Assembly: GCA_937873255.1 (NCBI GenBank)
Contig: CALMVM010000517.1
Location: forward strand, 1 to 9,752
Source: an uncultured Verrucomicrobiota bacterium
Lineage (GTDB): Bacteria; Verrucomicrobiota; Verrucomicrobiia; Chthoniobacterales; SZAS-18
DNA length: 9,752 nucleotides
Reading direction: 5' to 3'
Shown here: one piece after another, positions 6,135 through 9,752 of the stretch
How the letters are laid out: every line of letters starts with the position of its first letter
How positions within the stretch are numbered: position 1 is the stretch's first letter
Program-made: the position numbers and the translations under genes
Notes under the pieces: generated by a model
Told to the model about the DNA's origin: nothing
Databases searched by the model: none
The model's input: the letters and a program-made list of their open reading frames with translations, nothing else

Positions 6135-7549
6135 ATTCCATGAAACTCGCGACGAAACTGCGAATGGGACCGGATGCACGCCGCGCCTCCGTGCTCGTCG
6201 TCGTGCTCGTCGTCTGCCTCGGGCTCGTGAGCCTCGCCATCGTGCTGGGGCATTCCATGCTCATGGCCTATCGCGGCGCGGACAACGAGATCGCCGGCCG
6301 CCAGGCCGACGCCGCCACCCTCGGCGCGGTGCAGTACGCGGAAACCCTCATGGCCACCACGACCAACGCCGGCGACGTGCCCGACCCGGCGACGTATCAG
6401 AGCGCCAACGTCCCCGTCGGCGAGGGCGCGTTCTGGTTCATCGGCGCGCCCCTCGACGGCGCCACGACCGGCCTCGGCGGCGCCAACAACAGCGCCGGCC
6501 AACCCACGTTTGGCCTCGTAGACGAGGCTTCCAAGCTCAACCTCAACCGCGCCACCTTCGACATGATCCGCCTGCTGCCCAGCATGACCGACGACCTCGC
6601 GCAGGCCATCGTCACGTGGCGCACCGCCCCGGCCAACGGCACCGCTGCCGCGACGATTTCCACCGGCCCCGTCAAGCAGGGCTTCATGGAATCCGTCGAT
6701 GAACTCGGCCTCGTCATCGGCGGCACGGACAACACCCTTCTCTACGGCGACGACCTGAACCTCAACCACGTCCTCGACCCCGAGGAAACCAGCACGGCGG
6801 GCAACACCGGACAGGGGCAGTTCAACGCCGGATTTCTCGAATACTGCACGGTCTACAGCCGCGAGTCGAACACGATGAGCGACGGTACGAAGCGCGCCCT
6901 CATCACTGATCCGGCCGCCGTCAGTCTCAAGATCGACTCGGTGCTCGGCGGTGGGCGCGGTACCAGCGTGGTGTTCACGGTGGAGCGAGCGCTCGAACGC
7001 GAGGGCTTCAAGCCGACCAGTGACCGACCGCCGAGACTTCCCTGGGTTACTAGCGTGCTCGAATTCTACGCCTTGAGCGGCCTGAGCGCGTCGGATTTCA
7101 CCACGGTCGCGCCCTACCTTGCCAACGGCACGGGCACGTACACGAGTGGCCTCATCAACGTCAACACCGCCAGCCAGGTCGTGCTCGCCTGCGTGCCGGG
7201 CATCGGCGACGCCGGAGCCGCCGCGCTGGTCAGCACCCGCGCGCAACGCGGCACCTCCGCCGACCAGAGCGACTGGAGCTGGGTCGTCACGGTGCTCGGT
7301 GCGCGCAACTGCCGCACCGCCGGCCCGTGGCTGACGACGCGTTCCTACCAGATGAGCGCCGACGTGGCGGCCGTCGGCCGTTTCGGGCGCGGCTACCGGC
7401 GCACGCGCTTCGTCATCGACACCAGCACAGGCGCGCCGCGGGTCGTCTATCGGCGCGACCTGTCATACCTGGGTTGGGCGCTCGGCCGCGACGAGCGCGC
7501 CAATTCGCTTAACCCCTCGGGCACGACCCAAGGAGGGGTCACCCAATGA
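6131..7549 (+). CDS. gspK: Pseudopilus tip protein GspK
   Basis: GspK caps the pseudopilus tip (472 residues, longer than the usual 300-350). ATG 6131 overlaps the gspJ stop; Met4 at 6140 is an alternative. The prepilin segment is DARRA then SVLVVVLVVCLGLVSLAIVL: the hydrophobic helix starts after Ala19 and lacks Glu at +5, as is normal for GspK. The Gln/Ala-rich helix that follows (AGRQADAATLGAVQYAETLM) is typical. Two SAM-like/helix-hairpin-helix modules are visible: DEASKLNLNRATFDMIRLLP (131-150) and LINVNTASQVVLACVPGIGD (341-360) with AGAAALVSTR after it. Between them, DDLNLNHVLDPEE (207-219) fits a 12-residue EF-hand-type Ca loop (D208, N210, N212, D216, E219), then FLEYCTVYSRESN. Characterised GspK proteins also bind calcium. 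The last residues SGTTQGGVTQ are encoded by the DNA that carries the gspL ribosome binding site. Confidence 0.94.
   Translation: MNSMKLATKLRMGPDARRASVLVVVLVVCLGLVSLAIVLGHSMLMAYRGADNEIAGRQADAATLGAVQYAETLMATTTNAGDVPDPATYQSANVPVGEGAFWFIGAPLDGATTGLGGANNSAGQPTFGLVDEASKLNLNRATFDMIRLLPSMTDDLAQAIVTWRTAPANGTAAATISTGPVKQGFMESVDELGLVIGGTDNTLLYGDDLNLNHVLDPEETSTAGNTGQGQFNAGFLEYCTVYSRESNTMSDGTKRALITDPAAVSLKIDSVLGGGRGTSVVFTVERALEREGFKPTSDRPPRLPWVTSVLEFYALSGLSASDFTTVAPYLANGTGTYTSGLINVNTASQVVLACVPGIGDAGAAALVSTRAQRGTSADQSDWSWVVTVLGARNCRTAGPWLTTRSYQMSADVAAVGRFGRGYRRTRFVIDTSTGAPRVVYRRDLSYLGWALGRDERANSLNPSGTTQGGVTQ
7512..7540 (+). promoter_or_regulatory. gspL Shine-Dalgarno inside alternative hairpins
   Basis: AAGGAGG (7530-7536) is the strongest Shine-Dalgarno of the window, 9 bases before the gspL ATG at 7546. 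The mRNA here can fold two ways. In fold A, ACCCCTC (7512-7518) pairs with GAGGGGT (7533-7539) and GGG (7519-7521) with CCC (7527-7529) around a CACGA loop, burying most of the Shine-Dalgarno. In fold B, GACCC (7525-7529) pairs with GGGTC (7536-7540), placing AAGGAG in the six-base loop. The folds are mutually exclusive. All of this is inside the gspK reading frame, so ribosomes finishing gspK would melt it, which fits translational coupling through the ATGA overlap. The pairing is seen directly; a regulatory role is inference. Confidence 0.45.
7525..7540. repeat. 16-bp interrupted palindrome, copy 3 (gspK end)
   Basis: The sequence is GACCCAAGGAGGGGTC, with arms GACCC/GGGTC and the Shine-Dalgarno core AAGGAG as its centre. 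It is read in gspK as T-T-Q-G-G-V including the preceding Thr codon, the same frame as the copies at 2609 and 4642. Its flanks resemble the gspH copy (GGCAC upstream, AC downstream). Confidence 0.5.
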
Positions 7550-9075
7550 AGACGCTGCCCCCCTTCGCGGAAAAACTTCGCGCCGCCGGCATGCGGTTCG
7601 GCCGGCCTGACGTGGAGAAGTTGAAGAAACGTCTCCAACCGCGTTCTGCCCTCGCGTTGACATTGGAAGCGGACCACATCGCCGTCGGCGTCGTGCGCTT
7701 GCACCTGGACGACGACGGCCGCGACGTGATCCCCGTGCGCGCCGTGCCGGTCGGCGCGGAGGACGTGTTCCGCCACCCGGAAAAAGCCGGCGCGATCCTC
7801 GCCGCCGCGCTCGACGCCGCTGGCCTGCGCGAGAAACGCTGCGCCGTGTGCGTGCCGCCCGGCTGGGCGCTCACCGCTTCCACCGACCTGCCTCCCGTCG
7901 AGCCCGACGACCTGCGCGGCTATCTCGAACTGCGCGCCGAACGCGAATTCCCCGTCGCGCTCAACGAACTGCGCCTCGGCCATTCACCCTACGCGCTGCC
8001 CGACGGCACGCGCCGCGCCACGCTTGCCGCGCTGCCCGCCCGGCGCGTGGAAGCCGTGGAGGCGATGCTCGCCGCCGCTGGCGGACGGCGCGCGTTTTCG
8101 ATCTCGCTCGCGCTGGCCGATACGCTCGCAGCGAACGGCGGCGACCCCGCGCCGACGCTGCATTTCCTCTCCGCGCCCGGGCATACGGACGTGGTCGTCA
8201 CCGCCGGGGACGGCGTGGCGGCGCTGCGTTCGCTGGCCGGGCCGATGGCGGACGGCGGCCAACCCAGAGAAGAGTCATCCCCGCTTTTGCTGGATACGCC
8301 CCCGGCGGCGTTCGACCCGACGGCGTTCGCGCGCGACATCCGCATCACGCTCGGCCGGTTGCCGTCGGCGATCAGCCAGGGCGTGCATCTCGCGCGGTTC
8401 GGCGGCGTCGCGGCGTGCGCGGCGGAGTTGCGGCGGGAAATCCGCGACGGCCTGTGGCGCATGGGTATCGAGGCGCTGGAAGACGAACCCTCCGACGGGT
8501 CGCCCACGCGCGACGCGAGCAACACCACCGCCGAAAACGCCGCCGCACGTAGGTTGCAGCGGGAGTTCGTGCCGTTCGAGTTCGTGGTGTTCCAGCCGCA
8601 CCGGGTGGAGGCGCTCTACAAGCAGTACAACACCCAATTCTACCGGCGGATCGCGGCGGTGGCGGCGGCGATCATCCTGTTGCCCACGCTGTTGTTTTTC
8701 ATCCGCAACCAGTACGAAAGCCACCTCACCTCGCAGTGGGAGGGCATGCGCGACAACGTCGCCGATCTCGACGGGCTGCAACAAAAAATCCGCCGGCTGC
8801 GTCCGTGGTTCGACCCGGTGCCGGTGAACGTGCAAACGCTGGAGAAATTGTTCGGCCTGTTCCCCGAGGGCGGCGATGTGTGGGCGAAAAGTATCCAACT
8901 CAACGGCGGGTTGATCACCTGCACGGGTTTCGCGCGCAACCAGAAGGCGCTCCTCGATCTCACCAGCCGCTTGGCTGACAAGAAATCGGGCTTCAGCGGC
9001 GTGGCGTTGAAGAATCAGCGCGGCGAGAATCCGATCCAGTTCACCATCACCTGCCAGGGAGGCGGCCCGTCCTGA
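7546..9075 (+). CDS. gspL: GspL-type assembly protein with PilM-like and PilN-like parts
   Basis: GspL bridges the cytoplasmic ATPase GspE and the periplasmic GspM. The 509-residue product (GspL is usually about 400) starts at ATG 7546 within the gspK stop overlap. Residues about 32-330 form a cytoplasmic actin-like domain of the GspL/PilM type: strand SALALTLEADHIAVGVVRL, then CAVCVPPGWALTASTDLPPV and GYLELRAEREFPVALNELRL, the latter typical of PilM/GspL. A variable acidic linker (about 315-345: EDEPSDGSPTRDASNTTAEN) leads to one membrane helix at about 369-386 (IAAVAAAIILLPTLLFFI). The periplasmic part has a short coiled coil and a ferredoxin-like PilN/GspL domain (NVQTLEKLFGLFPEGGDVWA onward). 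It may be closer to a PilM-PilN fusion than to proteobacterial GspL, but the role is the same. A degenerate copy of the 16-bp palindrome is at 8261-8276. Confidence 0.88.
   Translation: MKTLPPFAEKLRAAGMRFGRPDVEKLKKRLQPRSALALTLEADHIAVGVVRLHLDDDGRDVIPVRAVPVGAEDVFRHPEKAGAILAAALDAAGLREKRCAVCVPPGWALTASTDLPPVEPDDLRGYLELRAEREFPVALNELRLGHSPYALPDGTRRATLAALPARRVEAVEAMLAAAGGRRAFSISLALADTLAANGGDPAPTLHFLSAPGHTDVVVTAGDGVAALRSLAGPMADGGQPREESSPLLLDTPPAAFDPTAFARDIRITLGRLPSAISQGVHLARFGGVAACAAELRREIRDGLWRMGIEALEDEPSDGSPTRDASNTTAENAAARRLQREFVPFEFVVFQPHRVEALYKQYNTQFYRRIAAVAAAIILLPTLLFFIRNQYESHLTSQWEGMRDNVADLDGLQQKIRRLRPWFDPVPVNVQTLEKLFGLFPEGGDVWAKSIQLNGGLITCTGFARNQKALLDLTSRLADKKSGFSGVALKNQRGENPIQFTITCQGGGPS
8261..8276. 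repeat. Degenerate relative of the 16-bp palindrome (in gspL)
   Basis: AACCCAGAGAAGAGTC differs from the gspF copy (2609-2624) at three of sixteen positions. The arms no longer pair well, and it is read in a different frame (Q-P-R-E-E-S). It may be chance; it is recorded only because the spacing and the AGNGAAG centre match. Confidence 0.2.
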
Positions 9076-9077
9076 CC

Positions 9078-9650
9078 ATGGCGAGTTGGAAAGACATCCC
9101 GCGGCCCACGCTGCTGAAAATCGTCGCCGGCGCGGCGGTCGGGCTTTTCGTGCTCGACAGCTTCGTCATCGAGCCGGCGTTCCACGCCTGGAGCGAACAG
9201 GGCGAGCGCATCGCCGCGTTGCGCAAGAAGGTGGACAGCGGCAACAAACTCCTGGAGCGCGAAAAAATCATCCGCGACCGCTGGGCCGACATGCAGCGCG
9301 CGAACCTCCCCGACGACGACTCCGCCGCGATGAGCGGCGCGATCAACGCGATGGCCCGCTGGATACTCTCCAGCGGCATCGGTTTGCCCAGCCTGACCCC
9401 GCCGCAACAGCCGCGCGAGGACAACGGGTACGACGACTTCGAGTTCCGCGCGACGGTCACGGGCAACGAAACGAGCATCGGCCAGTTCCTCTACATGATG
9501 GAAACCGACCCGATCCCGGTCAACCTGGAGGAATGCGAGATCGCCACGCGCGACGCGAAGGGCGAACAACTCACGCTGACGGCGCGCTTCAGCTTCGCGC
9601 GGGTGACGGCCGACGCGGGGAATAACAGCAACGGGAGGAACGCCCGATGA
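9078..9650 (+). CDS. gspM: GspM/PilO-like type II secretion protein
   Basis: GspM/PilO partners GspL/PilN in the inner-membrane assembly platform. The product has 190 residues, in the normal range (160-210). ATG 9078 lies two bases after the gspL stop; GGGAGG at 9057-9062 is a Shine-Dalgarno-like sequence, but at 15 bases it is rather far. Architecture: short basic cytoplasmic tail, one membrane helix at about 12-33 (LLKIVAGAAVGLFVLDSFVI), a coiled coil at about 38-72 (EQGERIAALRKKVDSGNKLL, EREKIIRD), then a periplasmic ferredoxin-like domain at about 90-178 with the PilO-type pattern DFEFRATVTGNETSIGQFLY followed by MMETDPIPVNLEECEIATRD. It ends in ATGA overlap with the next gene. The sequence is too diverged to separate GspM from PilO by eye. 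Gene order after gspL supports GspM. Confidence 0.85.
   Translation: MASWKDIPRPTLLKIVAGAAVGLFVLDSFVIEPAFHAWSEQGERIAALRKKVDSGNKLLEREKIIRDRWADMQRANLPDDDSAAMSGAINAMARWILSSGIGLPSLTPPQQPREDNGYDDFEFRATVTGNETSIGQFLYMMETDPIPVNLEECEIATRDAKGEQLTLTARFSFARVTADAGNNSNGRNAR
9633..9640 (+). promoter_or_regulatory. Shine-Dalgarno of the last, truncated gene
   Basis: GGGAGGAA lies inside the end of gspM. The GGAGG core (9634-9638) is 8 bases before ATG 9647, which overlaps the gspM stop. It supports ATG 9647 as a real start. Confidence 0.6.
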
Positions 9651-9752
9651 ACCGCCGCACGCAAATCCTCGCCGGGTTGGCCGCGCTCGGGTCGGTCGTG
9701 TGGCTGGTGTTCGCGTTCACGGGCGGCGGCGGGCCGGACGTGGTGAAACCCT
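9647..9752 (+). CDS. N-terminus of a membrane-anchored or exported protein, T2SS operon
   Basis: The frame starts at ATG 9647, in ATGA overlap with gspM and behind a good Shine-Dalgarno, and runs off the window after 35 codons. The visible part is a basic N-terminus MNRRTQ, a hydrophobic segment ILAGLAALGSVVWLVFAFT (7-25) and a Gly/Pro linker GGGGPDVVKP. This is the plan of a signal anchor or signal peptide followed by a periplasmic domain. By position it is a further T2SS component. Candidates are a GspC/GspN-like linker or a small accessory protein ahead of the secretin gspD. The visible residues cannot decide between these. Confidence 0.7.
   Translation, partial: MNRRTQILAGLAALGSVVWLVFAFTGGGGPDVVKP

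Noticed and set aside
5151..7246. Long - strand frames opposite gspI-gspK (342 and 461 codons)
   Set aside because: Composition is Arg/Gly/Val-rich without motifs. The + strand genes have prepilin motifs and family domains, and the frames follow the GC-rich third position.
412..9650. Type IV pilus operon rather than T2SS
   Set aside because: Presence of GspG with its Asp-rich calcium loop, the H-I-J-K set and a SAM-like GspK are T2SS hallmarks. No pilA or pilT is seen.

Overview
The window is a nearly complete type II secretion system (T2SS) operon on the + strand, from a high-GC bacterium. Hand counts of sample lines give about 65-72% GC. The host is probably a member of the PVC group, most likely a Verrucomicrobiota of the Opitutae type. 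This is inferred from four things: the order gspE-F-G-H-I-J-K-L-M with no gspC in the visible part, pseudopilin cleavage sites of the form A|FTLVE, a GspK carrying an acidic Asp/Asn Ca-binding-like loop, and heptad-type intergenic repeats. No rRNA or phylogenetic marker is present, so the taxon is not proven.

Layout. (1) Bases 1-269 are the 3' end of an uncharacterised protein with a Gly/Asn/Gln/Arg-rich linker and a coiled-coil tail. (2) Bases 270-411 are the only non-coding gap over 100 bp. It holds a REPIN/MITE-like element: perfect 18-bp inverted arms (279-296 and 363-380) embedded in degenerate 7-bp tandem repeats that run almost to the gspE start. (3) gspE, the assembly ATPase, spans 412-2103. 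(4) A small, clearly lower-GC (about 52%) gene for a predicted secreted protein of unknown function, 2122-2556, sits between gspE and gspF. (5) gspF, the inner-membrane platform, spans 2565-3833. (6) The pseudopilins follow: gspG (major), then gspH, gspI, gspJ and gspK. (7) gspL (a PilM-like cytoplasmic domain, one membrane helix and a PilN-like periplasmic domain) and gspM (PilO-like) follow. (8) The start of a further membrane-anchored or secreted protein runs off the end at 9752.

How they work together: GspE hydrolyses ATP at the cytoplasmic face. GspL links it to the membrane with GspF and GspM. GspG is polymerised into the periplasmic pseudopilus, tipped by GspH/I/J/K, which pushes folded exoproteins through an outer-membrane secretin. 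The secretin (gspD), gspC and prepilin peptidase (gspO) are not in the window. Five junctions use the 4-bp ATGA stop/start overlap (H/I, I/J, J/K, K/L, M/next), implying translational coupling. Good Shine-Dalgarno sequences are rare; the strongest is before gspL and lies in a sequence that can fold two ways.

Points worth a second look: the orphan low-GC gene inside the T2SS operon; the REPIN-like element abutting the gspE start; a 16-bp interrupted palindrome (GACCCANGGNNGGGTC) found inside gspF, gspH and gspK, where it surrounds the gspL ribosome binding site; Ala instead of Gly at -1 in two or three pseudopilins; Thr/Ser/Asn-rich low-complexity segments in GspI and GspJ; and an EF-hand-like loop in GspK.
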